DNA of 64,000 nucleotides from Cytobacillus sp. NJ13. GTDB taxonomy: Bacteria > Bacillota > Bacilli > Bacillales > Cytobacillaceae. The notes under the pieces are model-generated. The model did no database searches, had not been told where the DNA came from, and saw only the letters and a list, made by a program, of their open reading frames with translations. The stretch is from positions 3,871,501 through 3,935,500 of the forward strand of contig JAUCFP010000006.1 in NCBI GenBank assembly GCA_030348385.1. The letters run 5' to 3'. Shown here in pieces: positions 33,689 to 43,164 of the stretch (positions are counted from its first letter, which is position 1; each line of letters starts with the position of its first letter). A program made the translations under genes and the position numbers.

Positions 33689-34711
33689 ATGAAAAAAGCA
33701 TTGAAAGCGGCTTCACTGGCAACGATCTTATCTTTGGCTTTAGCAGGGTGCGGAGGGGGATCATCAGAAAAGAAAACTGCTAGTGCAGATGCAGCAGAAG
33801 GAAAGCAAACTGTACTGGAATTAAGTATTCCTGAGCCTGAGGGAGCAAAATTTGATGTAGCAGCAAAAGCCTTTAAAGAGGAGCTGGAAAATTTAACGGA
33901 TGATCAAATGACAGTAAAAATTCATTATAATAATTCACTTGGCGGAGAAAGAGAAGTATTTGAATTAATGGGAATGGGTTCTCTTGATATGGCTATTCAA
34001 TCTGCAGGTCCCATGGGAAATTGGGTTCCGGAATTTAATATGTTCGATCTTCCATTTCTATTTGATAATCGAGAGCATGCACATGCAGTATTAGATGGGG
34101 AAATTGGAGATGAGCTGGGTCAAAAATTTGAAGAGCAGACAAATGTTAAGGTTCTTGGCTGGGTGGAAAATGGTTTTGTGGCAACATCTTCAAATAAAGC
34201 CATTAACAGTGTGGAAGATGTAAAAGGGCTGAAGGTGCGTGTTCAGGAAAATGAGCTGCAAATTGATGCATGGAAGGCTTATGGTGCAGATGCAACACCA
34301 ATGGCATGGACGGAAGTGTTTACTGGATTACAGCAAGGAGTTATTGATGGTCATTCCAACTCATTGGCAACCATCCAAACATCCAAGATTTTTGAGGTGC
34401 AAAGTCATGTTGCGCTTTTGGAAGACAGATATGCACCTGGCCCAATTTCTATAAGCAAAGTGACTTTTGAAAGTCTTACTCCGGATCAGCAGGATGCAGT
34501 TTTAAAAGCTGCTGAACATGCAGAGCCAATTGGAAGACAGGCAAATGAAGATAAAATAAACGAAGCAGCCAAATTCCTTAAAGATCAGGGATTGGAACTG
34601 ACAGAGCCGGATAAAGAATCCTTTAAAGCGAAAACCGATGCAGTCTATGAAAAGTGGGCACCAAAAATCGGGGAAGAGATCATTGAAAAAGTAAAAAATC
34701 TGGATTATTAG
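33689..34711 (+). CDS. dctP: TRAP transporter substrate-binding lipoprotein (DctP family)
   Basis: A 340-residue solute-binding protein with a lipobox LAGC (Cys at about 22) and the DctP fold: the signature region RVQENELQIDAWKAYGA (about 178-194) contains the conserved arginine that grips a carboxylate, and WTEVFTGLQQGVIDG follows. TRAP importers generally carry organic or sugar acids, so the cluster substrate is probably a carboxylate. AAAAGGGGGATTT precedes the start. Confidence 0.92.
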   Translation: MKKALKAASLATILSLALAGCGGGSSEKKTASADAAEGKQTVLELSIPEPEGAKFDVAAKAFKEELENLTDDQMTVKIHYNNSLGGEREVFELMGMGSLDMAIQSAGPMGNWVPEFNMFDLPFLFDNREHAHAVLDGEIGDELGQKFEEQTNVKVLGWVENGFVATSSNKAINSVEDVKGLKVRVQENELQIDAWKAYGADATPMAWTEVFTGLQQGVIDGHSNSLATIQTSKIFEVQSHVALLEDRYAPGPISISKVTFESLTPDQQDAVLKAAEHAEPIGRQANEDKINEAAKFLKDQGLELTEPDKESFKAKTDAVYEKWAPKIGEEIIEKVKNLDY

Positions 34712-34716
34712 GCTGC

Positions 34717-34758
34717 TGAGAGGGCAATGATGAATTGAATTATTTGTTGCCCTCTTCA
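34717..34758 (+). promoter_or_regulatory. Intercistronic stem-loop between dctP and dctQ
   Basis: GAGAGGGCAA and TTGCCCTCTTC pair across a 22-nt loop with no terminal T run. Such hairpins often protect the upstream mRNA so that the binding protein is made in excess. Confidence 0.55.
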
Positions 34759-34775
34759 TTTAAGGAGTTGATTAG

Positions 34776-35267
34776 ATGAAGAGCATAACCGGAATCTATA
34801 TTCGAACCATAGATAGAATGAACAAGTTTTTTGGATATGCATTGGCTTTTATTATGGCGTTTATGACCATCATTATCTTTTGGCAAGTTGTCGCGCGTTA
34901 TGTAGTGGGCTCTTCTTTAGCCTGGTCAGAGGAGCTATCTCGATTCTTAATGATACTAATGATCATGATTGGTTCCTCCCTTGCCCTTCGGGAAAACCAA
35001 TTAATTTCGGTTGAAATTGTGCCGGAAGTCATGCGGGGAAGAGCCAAGAAATGGCTAACAGTCTTAGTCCATCTCATTTCAATTGTTTTTTATATAGTAA
35101 TCATCGCGTTTGGATGGAAGGTAGCACAAAGCTTTGGCAATCAGATTGCTCCTGGAACAGGGATATCTATGTTCTTTATCTACCTTTCTTTACCCCTGGG
35201 AGGCGTACTGCTTCTATTGAACTCTATAACGTGTATTTTGGAACAGTTCATAGAAAGAAAGGAGTGA
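34776..35267 (+). CDS. dctQ: TRAP transporter small permease (DctQ family)
   Basis: A 163-residue protein with four membrane helices (about 20-40, 52-70, 90-112, 130-152) and the DctQ markers FWQVVARYVVG and WSEELSRFLM. It pairs with the large DctM subunit encoded 4 bp downstream. Confidence 0.92.
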   Translation: MKSITGIYIRTIDRMNKFFGYALAFIMAFMTIIIFWQVVARYVVGSSLAWSEELSRFLMILMIMIGSSLALRENQLISVEIVPEVMRGRAKKWLTVLVHLISIVFYIVIIAFGWKVAQSFGNQIAPGTGISMFFIYLSLPLGGVLLLLNSITCILEQFIERKE

Positions 35268-35271
35268 AACG

Positions 35272-36546
35272 ATGCTGCCTGTTTTTTTTATTTCTCTATT
35301 CATATTTATCTTTCTGAGTGTACCGATTGCTTTTTCATTGGGACTATCTACCGTATTAGGGGTTTGGATGCATGATACCCTGCCATTGGAGATTGTTCCG
35401 CAGAGAATATTTGTCTCTATGAACTCGTTCCCGTTAATGGCCATTCCTTTTTTTATTCTTGCTGGGAATTTGATGGGTGCTGGAAGCATGTCCAAGAGAC
35501 TGGTTAATTTTGCAAGCTCACTGGTTGGCCATTTTACTGGCGGATTAGCCATGGTGGCAATTGTTACATCCATGTTTTTTGCAGCTATTTCAGGATCAGG
35601 TGCCGCAACAACAGCAGCCATTGGTTCTATTCTCATCCCGGCTATGGTCGCAAAAGGCTACAAAATTGAATATGCAGCTGCTAACCAGGCAGTAGCAGGA
35701 GCCCTGGGAATTATCATTCCGCCAAGTATTGCCATGATTTTATACGGAGTTGCGGCAGAAGTTTCTATAGGAGATCTTTTTATTGCAGGAATACTGCCGG
35801 GTTTATTAATCACTTTTTCGCTTCTGATCAGTGCCTATATAATTGCTAACCGCCATGGATATGTTGGCGAAGAGAAAAAAAGTTTTCCCGATGTAATTGT
35901 GGCGTTTAAAAAATCTTTCCTTGCACTCTTAATGCCTATTATCGTCCTGGGCGGAATTTATTCAGGAGTATTTACTCCAACGGAAGCATCAGTGGTTGCA
36001 GTTGTTTATTCCTTTATAGTAGGATTCCTAATTTATCGGGACATTACTTTGCTGCAGCTGGCCGATACTTTGAAAAAATCAGCAATCAGCAGCTCGATCA
36101 TCATGATTGTAATTGGAACAGCAGGCCTTTTTGGGTTTTTTATCGAGATGAATGGTGTTCCAGGAATGATATACAGCTCAATATCAGGTGTTGTTACAAA
36201 TAAATATATTTTCCTTATTATTGTTAACATCATTTTGTTTATAGCAGGCATGTTCTTAGAAGGAGGAGCTGCAATCCTTATTTTTGTCCCTCTATTATTG
36301 GGAACTGCAGTTAATTTGGGGATAGATCCTGTTCACTTTGGTGTGATCATGGTTTGTAATTTAGCAATTGGATTAGTAACGCCGCCTGTTGGAATTGATC
36401 TGTTTGTTGTGTCCCAGCTTACAAAACTCTCAATTGTGAGAATCGCAAAAGCGGTAATACCATTAATTATTATATTAATCATTGATGTGCTGGTAATTTC
36501 ATTTTTCCCGCCGCTATCTACCTGGCTTCCTTCACTTTTGAAATAG
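35272..36546 (+). CDS. dctM: TRAP transporter large permease (DctM family)
   Basis: A 424-residue sodium-coupled permease with about 12 hydrophobic segments and DctM markers: FPLMAIPFFILAGNLM, FFAAISGSGAATTAAIG, IIPPSIAMILYG and VTPPVGIDLFV. AAAGGAGTGAAACG precedes the ATG. It completes the DctPQM importer and is followed by a strong terminator. Confidence 0.94.
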   Translation: MLPVFFISLFIFIFLSVPIAFSLGLSTVLGVWMHDTLPLEIVPQRIFVSMNSFPLMAIPFFILAGNLMGAGSMSKRLVNFASSLVGHFTGGLAMVAIVTSMFFAAISGSGAATTAAIGSILIPAMVAKGYKIEYAAANQAVAGALGIIIPPSIAMILYGVAAEVSIGDLFIAGILPGLLITFSLLISAYIIANRHGYVGEEKKSFPDVIVAFKKSFLALLMPIIVLGGIYSGVFTPTEASVVAVVYSFIVGFLIYRDITLLQLADTLKKSAISSSIIMIVIGTAGLFGFFIEMNGVPGMIYSSISGVVTNKYIFLIIVNIILFIAGMFLEGGAAILIFVPLLLGTAVNLGIDPVHFGVIMVCNLAIGLVTPPVGIDLFVVSQLTKLSIVRIAKAVIPLIIILIIDVLVISFFPPLSTWLPSLLK

Positions 36547-36611
36547 AAAATAGGCTGTAAGGAGTCCGCTTAATAGTCCTGACATAAAGCTCGGACGTTA
36601 GGTTTTAATAG

Positions 36612-36642
36612 CAAGATAAGTCATCTTATCTTGTTCATTTTT
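36612..36642 (+). terminator. Terminator after dctM
   Basis: A perfect 9-bp stem CAAGATAAG/CTTATCTTG with loop TCAT and tail TTCATTTTT. Confidence 0.9.
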
Positions 36643-36653
36643 CACCATTTGGT

Positions 36654-36669
36654 AAAGCGCTTAACTAAA
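36654..36669 (+). promoter_or_regulatory. LacI-family operator, copy 3
   Basis: AAAGCGCTTAACTAAA, identical to copies 1 and 2, 31 bp before the transketolase gene. It shows that a second unit of the cluster starts here under the same repressor. Confidence 0.7.
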
Positions 36670-36700
36670 TTGATAGAACAAAACCTGAAGGAGGATATAA

Positions 36701-37558
36701 ATGAGTACCCCATTAAACGAAGAAAAATTAAGGTATTTAATTGAGAAGTCATCTAAAGCAAGACAATTAATTATTCAGACAGTGCATCATGCAGGAGCAG
36801 GGCATATAGGAGGGCCAATGTCTGCTTCAGATGTCCTTGTAAATTTGTATTTTAATGAAATGAATGTAAATCCAGATAACCCTACAGATGAACAGAGAGA
36901 TCGATTTGTACTATCAAAGGGGCATTCTGCGATTGGGCTCTATACAGTTTTAGCACTTAGAGGATATTTTCCGACAGAGGAATTGCAAACCTTTGATTCA
37001 TTAAATTCACGCTTGCAGGCTCATCCGGATATGAATACCCTTCCAGGTCTGGACATGTCAACAGGCTCGCTTGGCCAGGGGATTTCTGCAGCCGTCGGAA
37101 TGGCCCTGGGTGCAAAACTTCAGAATAAAGAATTCCGCACATACTGCATGATTGGTGATGGTGAATCACAGGAAGGCCAGGTTTGGGAAGCTGCAGATAT
37201 TGCCTCTAAATATAAATTGGATAATCTGGTCGTTATTCTCGACTTTAATAAGCTTCAGCAGTTTGGCTGGCAAGGTGATGGAGAATCGAGAGAAACCCCA
37301 ATCAATGAGCCCAAAAAGCGCTGGGAAGCATTCGGCTGGCATGTCATTGAGATAGATGGCCATAACCACCAGGAAATTAGTGAAGCTTTTCGCCTAGCCA
37401 GAGAGGTAACAGGCCAGCCTGTTATGATTATCGCCAACACGGTGAAAGGCAAGGGTGTTTCGTTTATGGAAGGAGATTATTTATGGCATTCAAGAATTCC
37501 GACAGATGAAGAGTTAAGCAGCGCATCAAAAGAACTGGAAATGGGGGTTCAAAAATGA
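36701..37558 (+). CDS. Transketolase N-terminal subunit
   Basis: A 285-residue thiamine-diphosphate-binding half of a split transketolase: HHAGAGHIGGPMSASDVL, LSKGHSAIGLY, TGSLGQGISAAVGMALGAK and the cofactor motif GDGESQEGQVWEA ending in LDFNKLQ. With the next product it would transfer a two-carbon ketol unit between a ketose and an aldehyde. Split transketolases are common in catabolic loci for unusual ketoses. Reading frames overlap by 4 bp. Confidence 0.92.
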   Translation: MSTPLNEEKLRYLIEKSSKARQLIIQTVHHAGAGHIGGPMSASDVLVNLYFNEMNVNPDNPTDEQRDRFVLSKGHSAIGLYTVLALRGYFPTEELQTFDSLNSRLQAHPDMNTLPGLDMSTGSLGQGISAAVGMALGAKLQNKEFRTYCMIGDGESQEGQVWEAADIASKYKLDNLVVILDFNKLQQFGWQGDGESRETPINEPKKRWEAFGWHVIEIDGHNHQEISEAFRLAREVTGQPVMIIANTVKGKGVSFMEGDYLWHSRIPTDEELSSASKELEMGVQK

Positions 37559-38520
37559 AAAGCTTACTTTCTAAAGATCAAGTTTCAATGAGGGACGTTT
37601 TTGGAGAAACACTGCTTAAATTATCTCTGGAGTCCGATAAGGTTTATGCGATTGATGGAGATCTGGCTAACTCAACCAAAATAGATGCTGTTGCAAAAGG
37701 GAATCCTTCTAGATTTCTGCAAATGGGCATCGCTGAACAAAATATGATGAGTGTAGCTGCTGGACTGGCTGCAACTGGCTTGCAGCCCTGGGCTGCTACC
37801 TTTGCTGCATTTCTGTCTAAACGTGCCATTGATCAAATTCAAGTGCAAATTGCTCAGCCAAAATTAGATGTGAAAATGATTGGAGCCTATAGCGGTTTGC
37901 TGACAGGGGTAACGGGAAAAACGCATCAATCGCTTGAAGATATCGCAATTTTCAGATCGCTTGCCAATATGGTTGTTCTCGCACCTGCAGACAGTATAGA
38001 AGTGGAAAAAATGATGGAGTTTGCACATAAATACGAAGGGCCGTTATATATGCGACTTGCCCGTGACCCGTATCCAATCATTTTTAATGAAGATTACCAC
38101 TTTGAATTCGGTAAAGCGGTGCATTTAAAAGAAGGAACGGATATTACCATCATATCTACAGGAACACAAACCAGCAGGTCTTTAGCTGCGGCAGAACAAT
38201 TAGAAGCTGATGGAATCTCTGCGGCAGTGATTCATCTGCCGACCATTAAGCCGCTTGATAAAGAAGCAATTGTTAAAGCTGCAGAAAATACAGGAGTTAT
38301 TGTTACAGCAGAGGAGCATAGCATTTATGGCGGTCTTGGAAGTGCAGTGGCAGAGGTTTTAGTAGAAGAGAAACCAGTTCCTATGCTTCGTGTAGGTGTG
38401 AAAGATCTAAATTCAGAGTCAGCTAAAAATGATGATCTGCTGGAGAAGTACGAAATTTCATCCGGCCATATTGTCAAAAGAGTCAAAGAGGCATTGACGA
38501 AGAAAAATTCTTTAATTTAA
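37555..38520 (+). CDS. Transketolase C-terminal subunit
   Basis: A 321-residue pyrimidine-binding and C-terminal half: IDGDLANSTK, FLQMGIAEQNMMSVAAGLA with the catalytic glutamate, LLTGVTGKTHQSLEDIA and VIVTAEEHSIYGGLGSAV. It overlaps the N-terminal subunit gene (37555-37558), consistent with equimolar assembly. The substrate is unknown; no sugar kinase is encoded in the cluster, so the enzyme may work on a non-phosphorylated ketose or one phosphorylated elsewhere. Confidence 0.92.
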   Translation: MKSLLSKDQVSMRDVFGETLLKLSLESDKVYAIDGDLANSTKIDAVAKGNPSRFLQMGIAEQNMMSVAAGLAATGLQPWAATFAAFLSKRAIDQIQVQIAQPKLDVKMIGAYSGLLTGVTGKTHQSLEDIAIFRSLANMVVLAPADSIEVEKMMEFAHKYEGPLYMRLARDPYPIIFNEDYHFEFGKAVHLKEGTDITIISTGTQTSRSLAAAEQLEADGISAAVIHLPTIKPLDKEAIVKAAENTGVIVTAEEHSIYGGLGSAVAEVLVEEKPVPMLRVGVKDLNSESAKNDDLLEKYEISSGHIVKRVKEALTKKNSLI

Positions 38521-38543
38521 CCATAGGATGGGAGAGGGAAAAT

Positions 38544-39971
38544 ATGCAGACAAGTATTTTAAATGAAAAGCTATTCATTGATGGACAATGGATTCACTCG
38601 GAAAATACACACAAAGTATATAACAAATATACCGGGGAGCTCTTTTCAGAGATTGGCATAGCTGATGAAAAGCTGGTGGATCAAGCGATTGCAGCTGCTG
38701 TATACGCACATAAAAACACCGCATTTACCCCGGATTACCGCTATAAGGTTTTAATGCGTGCAGCAGAGCTGCTGCTAAGTCATGCCGAAGAATTTGCTCA
38801 AATTATTGCCAAGGAAGGCGGGAAGCCTATCACTGATGCAAGAGCAGAAGTGAATCGTTCAGCATCGACATTCCAAATTGCTGCTGATGAAACAAAAAAG
38901 CTCGTAGGGGAAATTATCCCAAATTATAACGTGCAGGGAAGATTCCTTTATACAATAAAAAAGCCTGTGGGAGTTGTTGCAGCAATTACCCCGTTCAACT
39001 TCCCGCTAAATCTTGTTGCACATAAAGTTGCTCCGGCCTTGGCAGCGGGTAATCCAGTTATTCTTAAGCCGGCATCTGATACAGCGACAATTGCTATAAA
39101 ACTATGTGAACTGCTCGAGAAAGCAGGAGTTCCGAGAGGATACCTGCAATGTGTAGTAGGAAGCGGGGGCACAGTCGGTGAACAGCTCCTGAATGATGAA
39201 AGGATTGCGCATTATACATTTACAGGTTCACCTGGAGTAGGCAAACATATTCAAAAGACAATCGGGTTAAGAAAAGCAACCTTAGAGCTGGGCTCCAACT
39301 CTGCCACTATCGTTCATAGTGATTCGGATATTAATAAGGCTGCTGCCAAGCTTGCAAAAATGTCATTTGCACATGCCGGGCAAATATGCATTTCAGTTCA
39401 GAGGATTTTTGTTCAGAAATCTGTTAAAGAGAAGTTCCTTGAAAAGTTTTTGCAGGAAGTTTCCTATCTTAAGGTGGGGGATCCTTTGGATCCGAATACG
39501 AATGTCGGCCCTATGATCAATGTGAAGGAAGCTGAACGCATTGAGCAATGGGTAAAGGAAGCTGAAGAGGATGGAGCAGTCATTTTAACCGGGGGAAAAC
39601 GAGAAGGCAGTATTTTTTACCCAACCGTAGTTACAAATGTGAGAAAAGGGATGAAAGTTTCCGATGAAGAGGTGTTCGCTCCTGTCGTTACCGTCGCAGA
39701 TTACGAAACAATTGAAGAAGCAATTGAGCTTGTGAATGACTCGAAGTATGGTCTGCAGGCTGGAATATATACTTCCGATCTGAGTTTATCTTATAAAATT
39801 CCTTACATGCTTGAAGTAGGCGGTGTTGTTATTAATGATACTTGCTGCTTCAGGACTGATCAAATGCCTTATGGAGGCGTGAAAGAAAGCGGAAATGGCA
39901 AGGAAGGTCCGGCTTATGCGATACAAGAGCTCGTGGAAACTGTGACGGTCGTTGTAAATCTAGAAGAATGA
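38544..39971 (+). CDS. NAD(P)-dependent aldehyde dehydrogenase
   Basis: A 475-residue aldehyde dehydrogenase. The catalytic cysteine is Cys282 in GQICISVQR; the general-base glutamate lies in LELGSNS; TPFNFPLN and FTGSPGVGK form the cofactor site. The context around the cysteine resembles lactaldehyde/phosphonoacetaldehyde-type enzymes that handle small hydroxy-aldehydes. It lies 23 bp after the transketolase genes and probably oxidises an aldehyde released in the pathway, such as glycolaldehyde or a semialdehyde (inference). Confidence 0.87.
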   Translation: MQTSILNEKLFIDGQWIHSENTHKVYNKYTGELFSEIGIADEKLVDQAIAAAVYAHKNTAFTPDYRYKVLMRAAELLLSHAEEFAQIIAKEGGKPITDARAEVNRSASTFQIAADETKKLVGEIIPNYNVQGRFLYTIKKPVGVVAAITPFNFPLNLVAHKVAPALAAGNPVILKPASDTATIAIKLCELLEKAGVPRGYLQCVVGSGGTVGEQLLNDERIAHYTFTGSPGVGKHIQKTIGLRKATLELGSNSATIVHSDSDINKAAAKLAKMSFAHAGQICISVQRIFVQKSVKEKFLEKFLQEVSYLKVGDPLDPNTNVGPMINVKEAERIEQWVKEAEEDGAVILTGGKREGSIFYPTVVTNVRKGMKVSDEEVFAPVVTVADYETIEEAIELVNDSKYGLQAGIYTSDLSLSYKIPYMLEVGGVVINDTCCFRTDQMPYGGVKESGNGKEGPAYAIQELVETVTVVVNLEE

Positions 39972-40009
39972 TAAATAGGTTCATATAAAAAGAGAAAGAG
40001 CTGATAAGA

Positions 40010-41098
40010 TTGGACACATTTAAGATAGCCGTTATTCCAGGTGACGGCATTGGACCGGAAGTAATTGATGAAGGCGTCAAGATTATGAAAAAGGCAGCAG
40101 AGCTGGATGGTCGTTTGCAGTTCGAATTTACGTATTTTCCTTGGGGCTGTGAATTTTATTTAAAGAATGGAAAGATGATGGATGAAGACGGGATTGAACA
40201 GTTAAAGTCTTTTGATGCAATCTACTTGGGAGCCGTCGGCTATCCGGGGGTGCCAGATCATATCTCTCTTTGGGATCTGCTCCTGAAAATCAGGAAGGAA
40301 TTTGACCAGTATGTAAATATTCGTCCTATTACACTATTAAATGGTGCACCCTGTCCGCTTACTGGCGGAAATAAAGAAAACATCGATATGCTATTCATTC
40401 GTGAGAATAGTGAAGGTGAGTATGCAGGGGCCGGGGATTGGCTTTTTAAAGGCAATCCCGAAGAAGTCGTTTTACAGACAGGGGTCTTTTCCCGGAAAGG
40501 TACGGAGCGCATCATCCGGTATGCTTTTGAAACAGCGTCCAAAGCAGGGAAAACACTGACCAGCATAAGTAAAGGAAATGCACTTAATTATTCCATGGTA
40601 TTTTGGGATCAAGTGTTTGAACAGGTGAGCAAGGAATACCCCCAAGTTCAGACCTATTCCTATCTTGTTGATGCAGCAGCTATGTACATGATTAAAGATC
40701 CTGCAAGGTTCGAGGTTGTTGTAACCTCCAATTTATTTGGAGATATTTTAACAGATTTGGGTGCAGCGCTAGGAGGCGGCATGGGGCTGGCGGCCGGAGC
40801 CAATATTAATCCTGAAAGAATATTCCCGTCAATGTTTGAGCCAATTCATGGTTCAGCACCGGATATCGCAGGGAAAGGGATAGCCAACCCGCTGGCTGCA
40901 ATTTGGTCAGCCAGCCAGCTTTTTGATTTTCTCGGCTTTAACGATATAGGAGAGAATCTGCTCAGCTGCATCGAAAAAACACTGGAAGAGAAAAGGGTTC
41001 TTACTCTAGATCTCGGCGGATCCGCTTCCACTTCAGAAGTTGGTGCGCGTGTTAGTGAAATTTTAACTGAAATGGCAATAGCACAATCTTCGGTATAA
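40010..41098 (+). CDS. Tartrate/D-malate dehydrogenase-type oxidative decarboxylase
   Basis: A 362-residue member of the isocitrate/isopropylmalate dehydrogenase family, in the tartrate dehydrogenase/D-malate dehydrogenase branch (TtuC, DmlA, YcsA): PGDGIGPEV, AVGYPGVPDHISLWDLLL, FIRENSEGEYAG, NLFGDILTDLGAAL and HGSAPDIAGKG. These enzymes oxidise the 2-hydroxyl of a D-hydroxyacid and decarboxylate it with NAD and Mn or Mg. The start is TTG 40010 with only a weak purine stretch upstream. It ends the transketolase unit before a strong terminator. Confidence 0.87.
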   Translation: MDTFKIAVIPGDGIGPEVIDEGVKIMKKAAELDGRLQFEFTYFPWGCEFYLKNGKMMDEDGIEQLKSFDAIYLGAVGYPGVPDHISLWDLLLKIRKEFDQYVNIRPITLLNGAPCPLTGGNKENIDMLFIRENSEGEYAGAGDWLFKGNPEEVVLQTGVFSRKGTERIIRYAFETASKAGKTLTSISKGNALNYSMVFWDQVFEQVSKEYPQVQTYSYLVDAAAMYMIKDPARFEVVVTSNLFGDILTDLGAALGGGMGLAAGANINPERIFPSMFEPIHGSAPDIAGKGIANPLAAIWSASQLFDFLGFNDIGENLLSCIEKTLEEKRVLTLDLGGSASTSEVGARVSEILTEMAIAQSSV

Positions 41099-41124
41099 CA
41101 TTCACTGTGGAACAATAGAGAAGG

Positions 41125-41152
41125 CAGCGCTATTTCGGATAGCGCTGTTTTT
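41125..41152 (+). terminator. Terminator after the tartrate dehydrogenase-type gene
   Basis: A perfect stem CAGCGCTAT/ATAGCGCTG with loop TTCGG and TTTTT tail. Confidence 0.93.
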
Positions 41153-41225
41153 CCTATTGAACATACGCCGGCAAAAAGGTGCGGATTGAAGTCGGTTATT
41201 ATAGCTGAGCAAAGGAGACTTGCCG

Positions 41226-42185
41226 ATGATTCAAAAAATAGCAGTTATTGGGGCTGGAACAATGGGACATAGTATTGCCCTTAATTTTGCCCTATATGGC
41301 CTTAATGTAAATGTATATGACCCAGATTGGAAAAGTGTTGAAAAGGCTAAAGATGAGATTCTTAGGCAGCTGGACTTATTACAGGAAGTAGGAAATATAG
41401 ATATCCAAAATAAAATCAATACGCTCAAAAGTATCCATTTCTATACCAGCTTAAAAGAAACAGTAGCAGATAGAGAATTTGTGGTGGAAGCCGTCCCTGA
41501 GAATCTGGAATTAAAACAAGATCTTTTTAAGAAATTAGATGATTATTGTCCTCCAAAGACTATTTTAGCAAGTAATACTTCAAGTTTGGATTTGGAGAGC
41601 ATGATGGCAAAGGTAAGCGAAATGAGAAAAAAAAGAATCCTGATAACTCATTGGTATAACCCTGCGCATATCATGCCGCTTGTGGAAATTTCGAATTTTG
41701 GAAACAACCATCAAGATGTGTATGAAGATGTGAAAAGCTTGCATATGCTCATTGGCAAACAATGTATAGAAGTACTAAAAAATATTCCTGGTCTGGTGGC
41801 AAATCGAATTCAGCAGAGTGTGGCAAGAGAGGTATTCTCCCTGATGGAGCAGCAAGCTGCATCTCCCGAGGATATTGAAAAAGCGTTAATGTTTGGCCCT
41901 GCATTCCGATACGCCACAACAGGGCAATTAATGATTGCTGATATGGGCGGATTGGATATATGGTGCACGGTAGGTGATAACCTGCTGAAAGATATGGAAA
42001 ATAGGCAATTCTCCAGCCCTCTGCTAAGAGAGAAAACATCTGAAGGAAAGCTGGGGTTAAAATCCGGCGAAGGTTTTTTTAAATATCGAAAAGATGAAGC
42101 AGAGGAAATTAAGAAACAGTTTAATAGAAAGCTCCTTCATCAGCTAAATGCCTCCCAATATTATATGAATCATATTATTAAATGA
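41226..42185 (+). CDS. 3-hydroxyacyl-CoA dehydrogenase-like NAD enzyme
   Basis: A 319-residue enzyme from ATG 41226; the in-frame TTG at 41220 is too near AAAGGAG (41211-41217). The N-terminal Rossmann domain has VIGAGTMGHSIA and VVEAVPENLELK; ASNTSS and THWYNPAHIMPLVEI carry the conserved catalytic His region, and a 3HCDH C-terminal helical domain follows. Relatives include 3-hydroxybutyryl-CoA, L-carnitine and L-gulonate 3-dehydrogenases. In a sugar-acid locus a free 3-hydroxyacid substrate is more likely than a CoA ester (inference). It starts a third unit of the cluster. Confidence 0.8.
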   Translation: MIQKIAVIGAGTMGHSIALNFALYGLNVNVYDPDWKSVEKAKDEILRQLDLLQEVGNIDIQNKINTLKSIHFYTSLKETVADREFVVEAVPENLELKQDLFKKLDDYCPPKTILASNTSSLDLESMMAKVSEMRKKRILITHWYNPAHIMPLVEISNFGNNHQDVYEDVKSLHMLIGKQCIEVLKNIPGLVANRIQQSVAREVFSLMEQQAASPEDIEKALMFGPAFRYATTGQLMIADMGGLDIWCTVGDNLLKDMENRQFSSPLLREKTSEGKLGLKSGEGFFKYRKDEAEEIKKQFNRKLLHQLNASQYYMNHIIK

Positions 42186-42198
42186 AAGGATGATTATC

Positions 42199-43107
42199 TT
42201 GAAACTAATAACCTTTAAAGACAAGGACGGGACTATTAAAGCAGGGTGGATAGAGAAAGAACAAGTTTTTGATATGGAAAAGGCAAGCGGGGGTAAACTG
42301 CCTGGCTCAATACTTGGTTTTCTGGAACAGTTTGAAGAAAACTATAATCTCGCCAGCCAAATTGCTGGCCATGATCAATTGGGCACGTACAAGCTAAACG
42401 AAATTGAACTTTTAGCGCCTTTGCCGAACCCTAGAAGTGTGCGGGATTTTATGGCATTTGAAGGTCATGTCGCGACTATAGCAGCCAAAAATAAGCAAAA
42501 TGTTGTGCCAGAGTGGTATGAGATTCCGGTGTTTTACTTTACGAATCACCATGCCATTACAGGGCCGAATCAGAAAATCAAGCGCCCAGCCCAATGCAGT
42601 GAACTGGATTATGAATTGGAAATTGCTTGTATCATAGGCAGAGAAGGCAGAAATATAAGTGCTGAACAAGCTGAAGATTATATAGCAGGGTACACCATTT
42701 TGAATGACTGGTCTGCACGGGATCTGCAAATGAAGGAAATGAAGGCGGGATTAGGACCAGCCAAAGGCAAGGACTTTGCTACATCGATTGGACCGTATAT
42801 TGTGACAAAGGATGAACTGGAAGAATTCCGAGATGGAGACAGATTAAACCTGGAAATGACAGCTAAAGTTAATGGAAAGCAGCTATCTAAGGGAAACTTC
42901 AAACATATTCATCATTCATTTGAACAAATGATTGAGCGGGCATCCTCGGATGCGACCCTATATCCTGGAGATATCATTGGGTCAGGTACAGTTAGTACGG
43001 GCTGTATCCTGGAATTAGGAACGGATATTCACAGTTGGCTTCAGCCGGGGGACGTAGTGGAACTTGAAATTACCGGTTTGGGTAAACTCACCAATGAGAT
43101 TATGTAA
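42199..43107 (+). CDS. Fumarylacetoacetate hydrolase-family protein
   Basis: A 302-residue FAH-family enzyme. TTG 42199 is preferred, giving MKLITFKDKDG, the usual start of the family, 8 nt after AAAGGA; the ATG at 42190 overlaps that site. The metal-binding core is at about 140-200: SELDYELEIACIIG with GREGRNIS, and GYTILNDWSARDLQ; KGKDFATSIGP and GTVSTGCILE follow. Such enzymes hydrolyse or decarboxylate 2,4-dioxoacids or acylpyruvates. It would act late in the pathway, splitting a C-C bond. Confidence 0.85.
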   Translation: MKLITFKDKDGTIKAGWIEKEQVFDMEKASGGKLPGSILGFLEQFEENYNLASQIAGHDQLGTYKLNEIELLAPLPNPRSVRDFMAFEGHVATIAAKNKQNVVPEWYEIPVFYFTNHHAITGPNQKIKRPAQCSELDYELEIACIIGREGRNISAEQAEDYIAGYTILNDWSARDLQMKEMKAGLGPAKGKDFATSIGPYIVTKDELEEFRDGDRLNLEMTAKVNGKQLSKGNFKHIHHSFEQMIERASSDATLYPGDIIGSGTVSTGCILELGTDIHSWLQPGDVVELEITGLGKLTNEIM

Positions 43108-43164
43108 TGAAGCAGCTTTTCTTTTTCGGACTAAACTGGATTTGGAGAAAGAGAGGAGAATAAG

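Noticed and set aside
36701..38520. Frameshifted single transketolase gene
   Set aside because: The two halves have their own start and stop with a 4-bp overlap, as in known split transketolases, and no conserved residues are lost at the junction.
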